From the NCBI GenBank assembly GCA_963850345.1, contig CAWKKW010000011.1:181857-245856 (forward strand): a stretch of DNA of 64,000 nucleotides. Direction: 5' to 3'. The translations under genes were made by a program, and so were the position numbers. Every line of letters begins with the position of its first letter. Position 1 is the first letter of the stretch. This DNA comes from CAWKKW01 sp963850345. Its GTDB lineage: Bacteria; Acidobacteriota; Terriglobia; Terriglobales; Acidobacteriaceae. The notes beneath the pieces are model-generated. The model was not told the DNA's origin and made no database searches. It worked only from the letters and a program-made list of their open reading frames with translations. Positions 43,878 through 52,784 of this stretch are shown here, piece after piece.

Positions 43878-43942
43878 AGTGACGATTCGCCGCATCTACT
43901 ATCGTTGACAGGGGTTACCCTGAACGTGGAGCAGATTCGATC

Positions 43943-44278
43943 ATGACAAAAGCAGATCTGGTTGAGGAAGTCACCCAACTCGGCGATCTGACGCGGCGCG
44001 ATGGAGAAGTGATCGTAGACACAATCTTCGATTCAGTGATCCACGCACTCAAGTCGGGAGATAAGATCGAAATCCGCGGATTCGGCAGTTTCCGGATTCG
44101 GCAGCGCAAGCCTAGAATCGGCCGCAATCCGAAGACCGGGGCCAAGGTGGATGTTCCGGCCAAGCGGGTCCCCTATTTCAAGCCGAGCAAGGAGTTGCGC
44201 GACCTCGTCAACCCACAGGGCGAAGACGCCACGGGCGGCTCCCGGAAGCAATCCGGAGAAGGCAACACCGCAGCCTAA
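43943..44278 (+). CDS. HU/IHF family DNA-binding protein
   Basis: A 111-residue nucleoid protein. 'MTKADLVEEVTQLGDLTRRDGEVIVDTIFDSVIHAL' forms the helical body; 'IEIRGFGSFRIRQRKPRIGRNPKTGAKV' is the beta-arm with the RNP tip that intercalates into DNA; and the C-terminal helix 'PYFKPSKELRDLVN' closes it. A polar C-terminal tail of ~15 residues is longer than in classical HU, nearer to IHF-like forms. Binds and bends DNA as a dimer. GGAG lies upstream of the ATG. Confidence 0.93.
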   Translation: MTKADLVEEVTQLGDLTRRDGEVIVDTIFDSVIHALKSGDKIEIRGFGSFRIRQRKPRIGRNPKTGAKVDVPAKRVPYFKPSKELRDLVNPQGEDATGGSRKQSGEGNTAA

Positions 44279-44363
44279 CTCTGGCCAGGTCGCATCCGAG
44301 CGACCGTCTTGCGGCGTACCCTCGGTCGCTTGTCGAACTCAAGCAACGAATCCCGATCTTCGC

Positions 44364-45464
44364 TTATTGAATTCCAATGACGGACATCATTCGGCCGGTA
44401 AAGCCGTGTTCTGCGCGGTGGGAAAAATACAGATCCGTTCGACAACTGGTGCAGTCCGGGATGAGCGAAACGTCGTCCGGGCGAAGGCCTGCGTCGAGCA
44501 GCTGGCGGCGATTCGCCTCCTTGAGATCGAGGTGGAGACTGGGACCGAGAGCGCTGTGACCGGGCGCGCGCGCGGTTAAGAACAGCATGGGGTACTTTTC
44601 GCGGATCGGATCTGAATCGAATACCTCGGAAAAGAGCTGTGGAGCGTAGGCGAATTGCGATTCAAACTCGCTGCGCACCTCTTCTCCAACCGCATAGCAG
44701 CAGGCGCCGATGCCGGGACCGATGGCTGCCGTCAGATCCTCGGGCCGGCTGCCAAACTCGAGCCGCATCCGGCCTACGCCGAGTTCAACGATGCGTCCAA
44801 GCGTTCCACGCCATCCGGCATGGATTGCGGCAACGGCGCGATTCCTGCGGTCCGCGATGAGAATTGGAATGCAGTCGGCAGTTTGAATTCCCAGCAACAA
44901 TCCCTTCTTCGCGGTCAGCAATCCGTCCCCCTGGAGCTGCGGTTTCGCGATCGCCTCGGCGGTGGCCGCAGGGGCCGCATCCACTCGTCGGATAAGGGAA
45001 GAATGAATTTGCTTGAGCGTCACTAGCGTGGGAGAGGATCTGCCGGATGGCTGGGCCTTCGGGCGAGGGTCGAGTGAGGCGCCGACCGCGTGCAGAAACT
45101 GCTGCCGATTGGCGACGACGTTCTCCGAATCGTCCGAAGCGGTGAAGCCAAGATTCAGATCGCCGGATTCTCGGTACGCGATGCTCTGTCCGCCTGTTCG
45201 CGTGCTGAATCCGTGACGGAGCCACTCGTAACGCGCCCATTCCGGAACCTGGACAACTGCAACGGTGCCGCCGGATGGCTGCGCTGAAGTGTGGGTATCT
45301 GCCTTCGCCCTAGCCCTGCTGAATTCGGACTCCGACGAACGTGCTGCGTTCCTCGAGCTGCGGCTCAAACCTGCACTCGCGAGCAAATCAGGCGCGGACG
45401 ACGACTTCGCCATTGCGTCTTGAAGTGAGAGTTCACGGGACGGGGCTTTGCGAAGAGAAGACAT
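44364..45464 (-). CDS. pgeF: Peptidoglycan editing factor PgeF/YfiH (Cu-oxidase_4 domain)
   Basis: A 366-residue protein of the PgeF/YfiH family, which cleans up mis-incorporated muropeptides and binds copper or zinc. Core blocks are 'RHGFSTRTGGQS', 'QIHSSLIRRV', 'DGLLTAKKGLLLGIQTADCIPILI', 'AIHAGWRGTLGRIVELGV' (metal-binding HAGWRGT), 'IGPGIGACCYAVGEEV' and 'LDLKEANRRQLLDAGL'. The first ~75 residues (Ser/Arg-rich) are an unusual extension before the family core, and the real start may be inside them. It lies after a long intergenic gap and may be a single-gene unit. Confidence 0.9.
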   Translation of the reverse strand: MSSLRKAPSRELSLQDAMAKSSSAPDLLASAGLSRSSRNAARSSESEFSRARAKADTHTSAQPSGGTVAVVQVPEWARYEWLRHGFSTRTGGQSIAYRESGDLNLGFTASDDSENVVANRQQFLHAVGASLDPRPKAQPSGRSSPTLVTLKQIHSSLIRRVDAAPAATAEAIAKPQLQGDGLLTAKKGLLLGIQTADCIPILIADRRNRAVAAIHAGWRGTLGRIVELGVGRMRLEFGSRPEDLTAAIGPGIGACCYAVGEEVRSEFESQFAYAPQLFSEVFDSDPIREKYPMLFLTARAPGHSALGPSLHLDLKEANRRQLLDAGLRPDDVSLIPDCTSCRTDLYFSHRAEHGFTGRMMSVIGIQ

Positions 45465-45898
45465 GCCTCTTCATCTTAGCCGGGCACGATGCAAATTAAG
45501 GGATGGAAGAACACGGAGGGGCCGAGCTGGCGTAAGATGGACAACTCAGATGGAGAGACCAGGGAGAGCGACTGGGCCCGCTTTCCAGCGGGCCCGCTCA
45601 AGAGGCATTAGGGAGGGGAAGCCAAGGATATTTTGAGGGCGTCCGCGAGATCGCAGACGTATTACGAAGATTCACTACGAAGGTGGGCGATAAGCCTGAA
45701 GTTGCCTCTAGTCTTACTTCCTATAGATGCATTCTTCTCACCAAAGTTGGCTTTCTCCTGCGCTTTTCTTAATTTAAAAGTTAATTCCCGTTAACATGCT
45801 GATTCCGTTGAAGGACCAGTTATTACCGTGCCGGATTAGTTAATGAAGCCCGCTTCACTCGTCACCAAGCACCGTGACGAAGTGGAATCAAAATACCA
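45465..45898. other. Intergenic region with AT-rich stretch, 434 bases
   Basis: Between the 3' end of the sigma-54 activator gene and the pgeF gene, both on the minus strand. An AT-rich patch around 45765-45805 (with runs such as CTTAATTTAAAAG) stands out against the GC-rich genome and probably holds the pgeF promoter. No supported gene is present. Confidence 0.5.
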
Positions 45899-47395
45899 CT
45901 ATTCGGAATTTTGGTTCTTCTCCTTGTCCTTTTCAGTGGGATTTTCTTCCTCAATCTGTCGGATCTTATTGAGCAAAGCCTTATAGCTCACCTGCAGCCT
46001 TTTTGCCGCTTCTTTACGATTCCACTTGGTTTGGATGAGGGTTTCCTGGATTGCTTGCCTCTCGGCCTGCCATGCTGCTCTGCGCCCGATCTCAAGCAGC
46101 GAGATTTGGTCGGATGATTCGACCCGTGTGGGAGCTTTGGCTGACGCTTGGGCCTCTGGCTGGCTAAGGGCGAGTGCCTGTCGTTCGGCAGCATGCGCCG
46201 ACAGTTCCCGCACGATCTGCGTAGCACCACCGACGATTACGTAGCGCTTGCAAAGGTTCTCAAGCTCGCGGATATTCCCGGGCCACGAGTAGGAGGCGAG
46301 AAACTTGAAAGTCGCGTCGTCAAACGGCGCAACGTGCCGGCGATATACCGCTGAGTACTTTTCCACGAAATAGCGCAGCAGAACCGGAATCTCATCGCGG
46401 CGTTCGCGCAACGGCGGAATGTGAACCGTGACCACGTTGATGCGATAGAACAAATCTTCGCGGAACAGCCCCTCTGCCACGCGCTGCTCCAGCATCTTGT
46501 TGGTCGCGCAGAGCACCCGAACATCGACGGCGGTGTCGTGCTTGGCTCCCAAACGCGCGAATTCTCCGTCTTGTAGAACGTGCAGCAGCTTCGCCTGCAA
46601 AAGCGGGTGCATCTCTCCAATTTCGTCCAGGAAAAGGGTGCCGCCGTTCGCCAGTTCGAACTTGCCCGGCTTGGAGCGCTGCGCGCCGGTAAATGCGCCT
46701 GCTTCGTAGCCGAACAACTCGCTCTCCAGCAGGTCGTTGGGAATCGCAGCGCAATTGACCTTGATGAAGGGCTTTCGGTTTCGTTCGGAGCGCGCAAAGA
46801 TCATGCGGGCCACGATCTCTTTGCCGACGCCGCTCTCGCCCCTGACCAGGACCGTCGCGCTGGTGGTGGCCACCTTGTCGATGGTCTCGCGAATCTCCGC
46901 CATCCGGGGCGAGGTGCTGAACAGGTTCGGAAAATCCTGTACACCCGCGACATGCGAGACGATCACCTGCTGCGCGGCTGGGGCCAGCATCTCCTGCTTA
47001 GGACTGGCCTTCAAGTCAGCCAGCACACGCTCCAGCGTGACTGCGATCTCCTGGGAGCTCAGAGGCATGCTGAGAATGCCAGTAGCTCCGATCCGAGCGA
47101 GTTGAAAGGCCAAGGTAGGCGAGCCGGTGGTGACCACTACAAAAGCCAGTTGCGGAAACTCGTCTCGGAGGCTGGTAAGCAGTTCCAGATCATCCTCAAC
47201 CTCGAGAATGACTAGCGAGGGGTTGTCGGCGACGATTCGGTCAGACAGGTCACGCGCCGCCGCCGCCGAGTCGGCCAGGCTGGCGGACGAGAGTTCAATG
47301 GTCCCCTCACGCGCACGAAAGTATGCGCTTAGAGCACTGCGGGCCACCCCATTACGAACGGCCAGCAGTGCCCGGATTTGGTTTTCCTCGGGCAT
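45899..47395 (-). CDS. Sigma-54-dependent transcriptional activator with degenerate receiver domain (NtrC-type)
   Basis: A 498-residue enhancer-binding protein. Residues ~1-130 have a receiver-like fold, but the phospho-acceptor position is E65 ('LVILEVEDDL') and the conserved lysine is missing ('LSMPLS'). The AAA+ domain (about 155-400) has Walker A GESGVGKE (186-193), the sigma-54 loop GAFTGA (233-238) and Walker B 'TLFLDEIGEM'. The C-terminus is a Fis-type HTH ('NRKEAAKRLQVSYKALLNKIRQ'). It remodels sigma-54 polymerase. The missing phosphorylation residues suggest partner- or level-controlled activity rather than a histidine kinase; none is encoded nearby. Confidence 0.92.
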   Translation of the reverse strand: MPEENQIRALLAVRNGVARSALSAYFRAREGTIELSSASLADSAAAARDLSDRIVADNPSLVILEVEDDLELLTSLRDEFPQLAFVVVTTGSPTLAFQLARIGATGILSMPLSSQEIAVTLERVLADLKASPKQEMLAPAAQQVIVSHVAGVQDFPNLFSTSPRMAEIRETIDKVATTSATVLVRGESGVGKEIVARMIFARSERNRKPFIKVNCAAIPNDLLESELFGYEAGAFTGAQRSKPGKFELANGGTLFLDEIGEMHPLLQAKLLHVLQDGEFARLGAKHDTAVDVRVLCATNKMLEQRVAEGLFREDLFYRINVVTVHIPPLRERRDEIPVLLRYFVEKYSAVYRRHVAPFDDATFKFLASYSWPGNIRELENLCKRYVIVGGATQIVRELSAHAAERQALALSQPEAQASAKAPTRVESSDQISLLEIGRRAAWQAERQAIQETLIQTKWNRKEAAKRLQVSYKALLNKIRQIEEENPTEKDKEKNQNSE

Positions 47396-47521
47396 TGTTC
47401 CATATTGTAGCCCGAACTGGCAGCCTCCAACCCTTCATAGCCCCTCTGGATGGGCTAGATCGAGCTTTAACATTGAATCTTCAAGCCCGGGCACATACGA
47501 AGCGCCAAGACGAAGACAGAC

Positions 47522-48886
47522 TCATTTGCCTTTCACCCGTAGAAGGGCGGCACCATGAGGTTCGACCGAAGTCGACAGCGACTTGGCCGATCCCAGGTCT
47601 TTCTTTTGCCATAGATCCCGGACGTGATAATCCAAACCATCGAGTCCAAGTTCCTTCCAGCTTTTTTCGATCTTTTGCGTCGAATCGCTGGTATTGAAGA
47701 CGGCAACATAGTGCCCGGCGCCCATCTCCGGCTGCGCAGTCCACACCACCGTTCCTTCGGTTTCGAGGACGGGATGGCCAGCTCTTGAATGCTGATTGAC
47801 GGCAAGGACCTCGGGATTGGTCACCAGGGCGGTCGTCCAATCGTCCATTTGGGTCAGATTCGCACCGAGCACCAGGGGCGAGCGGAAGATGGACCAGAGG
47901 GTCATCACGGTTCGCTGCTCCGCATGAGTCAACCGGGTGTCGCGGACCTTTCCCCAACCCGGGACCGGACCGAGGTGTCCGAAGGGCAACATGTCCGCGT
48001 CCGGCCAATGCCCGGGCTGCACCAGCGGCGCCCACTTGCCCGCGAGTGTGAGCTGACCTTTAATACTCTGGGGAAAGTTCTCCGTCGGGTTTTCCTTTGT
48101 CCAGTCATCCCAGAAGTCGTCGGAGATGCGCCACATCTGCGCGTACTTGCGTAGCTCGTCAATGTTGTCGAGAGGCGTCGGTCCCGGCGAGAGGCTCAAC
48201 ACAATAGGACGCCCCGTCTTCCGCAGCGCTTCGCTCATCATCCGGATCTCGTCGGACTTGAAGGGCACGGTGATGCAATCGACCTTAAGAAAGTCCAGAC
48301 CCCACCTCGCGTACAGTTTGGCGACGGAGTCGTAGTACGCCTGTGAAGCGGCGTTAGCCTTCAAACCGTAGTTATCAGGATTCCAGCGGCAAGTGTCGGA
48401 GGTATCTGCCGCATCCGCTGCATGAAACTTGCTGCCGGCGATAGGCAGGTTCTTTTCGACCGCCTCTTTGGGAATACCGCGAATAATATGCAGCCCAAAT
48501 TTGAGCCCCAGGGAGTGAACATAGTCGGCCAGGGGTTTGAATCCAGCACCGTTCGCTGCGGAAGGAAACCGATTGAGCGCGGGCATGTAGAGTCCGTTTT
48601 CGCTCACGGTGTATTGCCAGGCTGGCTTGCCGGCGCTCGCTGGATTCTTGAGGTACCAGCCTTCGTCGATGACCACGTATTGCCAGCCAGACGGCTTCAG
48701 ATGCTGGCGGAACCATTCGACATTGCTCTTATAATCAGCTTCATTGATGGTGAGGCCGTAGGAATCCCAGCTGTTCCAGCCCATGGGCGGCGTAGGGGCT
48801 AGCAGGGTAGAAGACGTTTTCTGGGCCGAGACACCAGAAGCAAGCAGCCCCAGAGCGATGGCTGATAGAAGTAGGAGTCTTCGCAT
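47522..48886 (-). CDS. GH27 alpha-galactosidase, exported
   Basis: A 454-residue family-27 glycosidase with a signal peptide (residues 1-21, 'LLASGVSAQ'). 'PMGWNSWDSYG' is the family start. 'YARWGLDFLKVDC' contains the nucleophile D203, and 'MWRISDDFWDDW' the acid/base around D256. 'ANLTQMDDWTTALVTNPEVLAVNQ' is the conserved barrel end, followed by the C-terminal beta domain. Hydrolyses terminal alpha-galactose from galacto-oligosaccharides or galactomannans outside the cytoplasm. It complements the GH2 and GH3 enzymes. Start 48886 begins the signal peptide; no better upstream site is seen. Confidence 0.93.
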   Translation of the reverse strand: MRRLLLLSAIALGLLASGVSAQKTSSTLLAPTPPMGWNSWDSYGLTINEADYKSNVEWFRQHLKPSGWQYVVIDEGWYLKNPASAGKPAWQYTVSENGLYMPALNRFPSAANGAGFKPLADYVHSLGLKFGLHIIRGIPKEAVEKNLPIAGSKFHAADAADTSDTCRWNPDNYGLKANAASQAYYDSVAKLYARWGLDFLKVDCITVPFKSDEIRMMSEALRKTGRPIVLSLSPGPTPLDNIDELRKYAQMWRISDDFWDDWTKENPTENFPQSIKGQLTLAGKWAPLVQPGHWPDADMLPFGHLGPVPGWGKVRDTRLTHAEQRTVMTLWSIFRSPLVLGANLTQMDDWTTALVTNPEVLAVNQHSRAGHPVLETEGTVVWTAQPEMGAGHYVAVFNTSDSTQKIEKSWKELGLDGLDYHVRDLWQKKDLGSAKSLSTSVEPHGAALLRVKGK

Positions 48887-49029
48887 GTAGGTTCGAGTCC
48901 TGGAATCGATTTCTGAAGCGCAGCCAGTCTACAGAAAACGACGGCCGCGCGCTGTACCGAGGACCAGGGCTTATGCACGCGCGCACTCGCAAGGAGCCGA
49001 CGATCTCTCAGCTATCCGAGACAACTCGG

Positions 49030-49554
49030 CTATCGGCTGGCCCTGGTTTCCAACGCCCGCGCAAGGCCCGAGAGGTCCCCGCCGCCGGGTCCGCCGTTTT
49101 GCTGCCATATGACCGTTCCGGAACTGTCCATCAAAGCTAGATAGGCGTTGTCAGGAGCCGCGTAGGCGAGGGCTTGCTTCCACGCGCGTTCATTCTGGAA
49201 TGAGGTCAGGAACGAATCCTGTTGCGGCTCCGGGATGCCGTGCTTCATGCCACCGACCACCATGGGGCGAACGAAGCGGGGAACGTCTTCCAGGACCGCG
49301 ACCGTGAAGCATGCAACCTGCGGATGCTCTTTGCATAAGGGCGCCGCCTTCTGCCACCAATCTCGCGTCGCCGTCGATGAGTTCTTCGTAAACCCTGCAA
49401 CGACGAGAGTGAACCGATCCGCGACAGGAATCTTGAGTTCTTTGCCGGAGAGCGATTTCGCCTCCGTGTGCGGGAGGCTGGCTTGCGCACTCGCCTGCAA
49501 GGCCGTACCCCCAATGGCCAGACTCAGCAGCAAGCTCAATTTCAAGAAGCGCAT
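49030..49554 (-). CDS. Exported thioredoxin-fold-like protein lacking the CXXC motif
   Basis: A 174-residue protein with a signal peptide (residues ~1-24). The mature part starts with 'AKSLSGKELKIPVADRFTLVVAGFTKNSS', resembling the first strands of redoxin-like proteins, and contains 'VACFTVAVLEDVPRFVRPMVVGGMKHG' and 'AYLALMDSSGTVIWQQNGG'. The usual CXXC active site is replaced by non-cysteine residues. Function is unknown; an ATP10-like or peroxiredoxin-like fold is possible. GAGGA lies before the ATG. Confidence 0.68.
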   Translation of the reverse strand: MRFLKLSLLLSLAIGGTALQASAQASLPHTEAKSLSGKELKIPVADRFTLVVAGFTKNSSTATRDWWQKAAPLCKEHPQVACFTVAVLEDVPRFVRPMVVGGMKHGIPEPQQDSFLTSFQNERAWKQALAYAAPDNAYLALMDSSGTVIWQQNGGPGGGDLSGLARALETRASR

Positions 49555-49636
49555 CGATGTTTCCTCTCTAGGTCAGACGCTCGCCGCGTCGCAAATGGTG
49601 TTCCCGGCAGATACGCTTTCAGTGCCGTGGTGGTTC

Positions 49637-50452
49637 CTACCGTTTCAGTTCCGCAGGACGAAACATTCTGGCAGCAGCAGCAGTGACGAATCGGCGAGGC
49701 ACCAGGCGCTGGATAAAGGTCTGTGCGCGGCCTCCGCGATAAGGAATGACGGAGGTCTTTCCCCGGGCCAGACCCTCGAGCCCCAAACGTGCGACCTCTC
49801 CAGCATCCTGGTACTTGCGTTGATCCCGCCGCGATCCGGCCACGTCCATGAATTCAGATTCTGTCGGCCCCGGACAGAGCGCACTCACCCGCACACCATA
49901 GGCCCTTACTTCCTCGGCTAACGCTTCGGCCAGAAACCGATCGAAGACCTTGGTAGCCGCATAGATCGACATGTAGGCCACCGGCTGGAAGGAGGCGGTC
50001 GAAGCGAGGATCAGAATGTCTCCGCTACGCCGCTCGACCATCCGTGGCGTAAAAAGCCGAGTGAGATGGACGATCGCCGTGCAGTTGACCTGGACCATCG
50101 AGAGTTGGCGTTCGAGGTCAAGCTTGTGAAATTCGCCATACGCACCGAATCCGGCGTTATTGACCAGCAGGTCGATGGTCCGGTTGCGCCCTTCTGTGGC
50201 ATCGAAGATCAGCTGCGGTGCTGCCGGGTCTTCGAGGTCCGCGACGATGACCTCAGCCTGAATCGAGAACTCCGTTTGTAGGCGGGACTGCAGCGCTTCG
50301 AGGCGATCTTTGCGGCGGGCAGTGAGCACCAGGTGAACCCCGGCTTTGGCCAGTTCCACTGCCAGAGCCTCGCCGATTCCGGCGCTCGCACCGGTGATGA
50401 GCGCCCATTTTCCTTGCCAGGTTTTTCGTATGAGCCGCGATGCTTGCTTCAT
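49637..50452 (-). CDS. Short-chain dehydrogenase/reductase (SDR)
   Basis: A 271-residue SDR. The dinucleotide motif TGASAGIG is at 20-27, NNAG at 98-101, and the catalytic residues S151, Y164 and K168 follow ('YAATK'). The early Arg-rich cofactor loop 'TARRKDRL' indicates NADP(H) preference. It resembles the DltE-like SDRs near the one at 2.3 kb. AAGGAG is 4-5 bases before the ATG. Substrate unknown. Confidence 0.88.
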   Translation of the reverse strand: MKQASRLIRKTWQGKWALITGASAGIGEALAVELAKAGVHLVLTARRKDRLEALQSRLQTEFSIQAEVIVADLEDPAAPQLIFDATEGRNRTIDLLVNNAGFGAYGEFHKLDLERQLSMVQVNCTAIVHLTRLFTPRMVERRSGDILILASTASFQPVAYMSIYAATKVFDRFLAEALAEEVRAYGVRVSALCPGPTESEFMDVAGSRRDQRKYQDAGEVARLGLEGLARGKTSVIPYRGGRAQTFIQRLVPRRFVTAAAARMFRPAELKR

Positions 50453-50482
50453 GTTCTCCTTCCGGCGACTTGCCGAGCGAAC

Positions 50483-52514
50483 CTATACCGCTGCCGGTTC
50501 CGGTTCGCCATTGACCCACTGCTGAAAGGCGTCAAAGCTCTGCGGCCTCCCGAGAAAATCCTGAACAATTTGGGTGCCGGGTTTGGAGCCACCGGGTTCG
50601 AGCACGGTTCGCCGGTAGCGCATGGCCGCTTCGCCGTCGAGCAGGTTCGCCGGGTCGAACTGATTGAAGAAATCCAGCGCGATCACCTTGTCGAAGAGGT
50701 AGGTGTAGTAATTCGACGAATAGCCGGTGAGGTGAGTGAAGCTCGCGTACATGCGATTCCCGTCAATCCAGGTGTACGGCAGAAAGCGCGTGTAGTCGTC
50801 GTGCAGCAACGCATCCAGATCGAGTTTGTCGGGATCCTGGTGATGCGTGTCGAGCGAAAAGCTGGTGTAGAAAAGCTGCGCCCTCACGCCATCGGCGCGT
50901 CCAAAGGCGCTGGCCTGGTTCATGCGCGCGACCAGTTCGGCAGGAATCGGCTCGTCCGTCTGGTAATGTTTTGCGAACCCGGCAAGCAGATCGGCATCAC
51001 GGAAAAACTCCTCCAGCATCTGCGAAGGAACTTCGACGAAATCACCCTCTGTAGCGATGCCGCTGATTCCCGCGAAGGGCTGTTGGCCGCCAAGTAGCGC
51101 GTGCATCAGATGGCCGAACTCGTGAAAGAAGGTGGTGACGTTGTCGTACTGCATCAGGCCGGGATCGTCCGGCTTGCCTCCGGGAAAATTGCAGACCAGC
51201 GCGGCTTCGGGAATCTGCCGGCCGGCGACTCCAGGAATGAGAGGGTGTGCGCTGAACCACTTGTCTTTGCCCTCGCGCGGGTGCATGTCGAGATAGAAGC
51301 GGCCAACCTGCCGTTCGCCGTCGAATACGTCAAAGGCGCTGACCGCCGGATCCCACACATCCGCATCAGGGGCCGGCTCGAAACGCACATGAAAGAGACG
51401 CGCCGCTGCATCGAGTACGCCCTTTTCCACGCGATCATAGGGGAAATAAGGCCGCACCGACTGGGAGTCGAAGGCAAAGGCTGAGCGGCGAAATTGTTCG
51501 TACCAGTAGCCACGACTGGCAGCATCGATGGCCTGCAACTCAGGGCGTTGGCGGCGGGCGAATGCCAGTACCCGGGCAACGTCGCGTTCCGCTCCCTCTT
51601 TGGAAGCGGAGTCCAGATCGTTCAGAAAGGCTTTCATATTCTCAGCCGACTGCATCATCTGGTCGGCCGTGGCAAGGTCCGCCCAGGAGGCGTAGCCGAG
51701 CATGGTGGCGATCTCCTGGCGCGTCTTCAGCAGATCGAGCAGCACCTGCCGATTCGTGGGGTAGGCGCGGGTGTTGTAGGCGAGGAACATTCTCCGCCGC
51801 AGATCGTCGTTGCTGGCGAAGGTCATAACCGGCATGTAATCCGGATAGTCGGTGCTCAGGGTGATGGTGCCATCTTCGGCGGGAGGATGACTGGCAACAA
51901 AGTCGGCCGGCAGGCCGTCGAGTTCCGCCGGATCCTGCACTGTGACATGGTTCGCGCCGTCTTGCACGTTGCGGGCAAACGTCAGCGAGAGCAGGGTCGC
52001 TTTATCGTGCAGCTCGCGGATGTGAGTCCGTGTTGGCTTCGTCCTTATCCACGCCGGCAAGCCGGTACTGCAAGCAGCGTCCGGTTCAGATAGTGCCGGG
52101 TAGCCGCTGTCGATCCCGTTCATCGCCACTTCGTTCAACGAAAGATCATTAAGAGCCTGGTAGACCTCGCGATTCAGTGAGAGGTAGGTGATGACTTCGG
52201 AGATTTTCTGGCAGTGATCCTGGGCGGCATCGCGTATCTCTTTCAGCGGATGCACGCTGTTCAGAAGCGCAGACTGCTGCCCGGCGGCGGCTAGCTCCGC
52301 AAGCGCATTGTCATAGGGGCGAAGGGTGTTCTCGACGGTTCGTGGGCCGGTGGCTGCAACGAGCAAATCGATCTGGCGCTGCTGCTCGGCCATCCGCGCG
52401 CCTACCCACGCCTGCAGGCTGGGAACATCCACCTTGCCTCTTCCTGCCGCACTCCAGGGATGGGGTTGGGAAGGGGATTGCGTGAGACTGAGCCTCGGTA
52501 ACGGCTGGTGCCAT
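50483..52514 (-). CDS. M3 family zinc oligopeptidase (thimet/oligopeptidase A-like), sequence damaged
   Basis: A ~677-residue cytoplasmic oligopeptidase. The metal site HEFGH ('TTFFHEFGHLMHALLGGQQPFAG') with the downstream E in 'ATEGDFVEVPSQMLEEFF' and the C-terminal 'YTYLFDKVIALDFF' match the M3 family. Two problem stretches are present. Around 52030-52110 three single extra bases scramble ~35 codons but restore the frame: reading around them gives ATRHYLNRTL, YRLAGVDKDEAN, RTHIREL, as expected for the family. Near the 5' end ATG 52514 with AGGAGG is in another frame than the body, so a fourth indel is likely there. Confidence 0.85.
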
Positions 52515-52784
52515 TTGAAGACTTCCTCCTGCAAACTTCGTTCTTCCAAGATAAGCGATGTGTCTGTGGTGGATAAGAGGCCGGGAAAAAAGCTCGGCTT
52601 TTGTTATCAGCGCTCCAAAAAGCTGAGTGGGATGCTGCATACTGGCGTCGCGGCGGAATCGCGCTTTCTGCGAAGCGTGGCTGTGGCACGGGCTTGAGGA
52701 CAGCGTTACGCTAGGGTAGCTGCTAGTCATTCTCATCACTTCACAGGCTGGGGAGAAATGCTCTAAGATGCGGCAATTGCACCC

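Noticed and set aside
43904..43932. TTGACA upstream of the HU gene as a promoter
   Set aside because: No acceptable -10 element lies 16-18 bases downstream.
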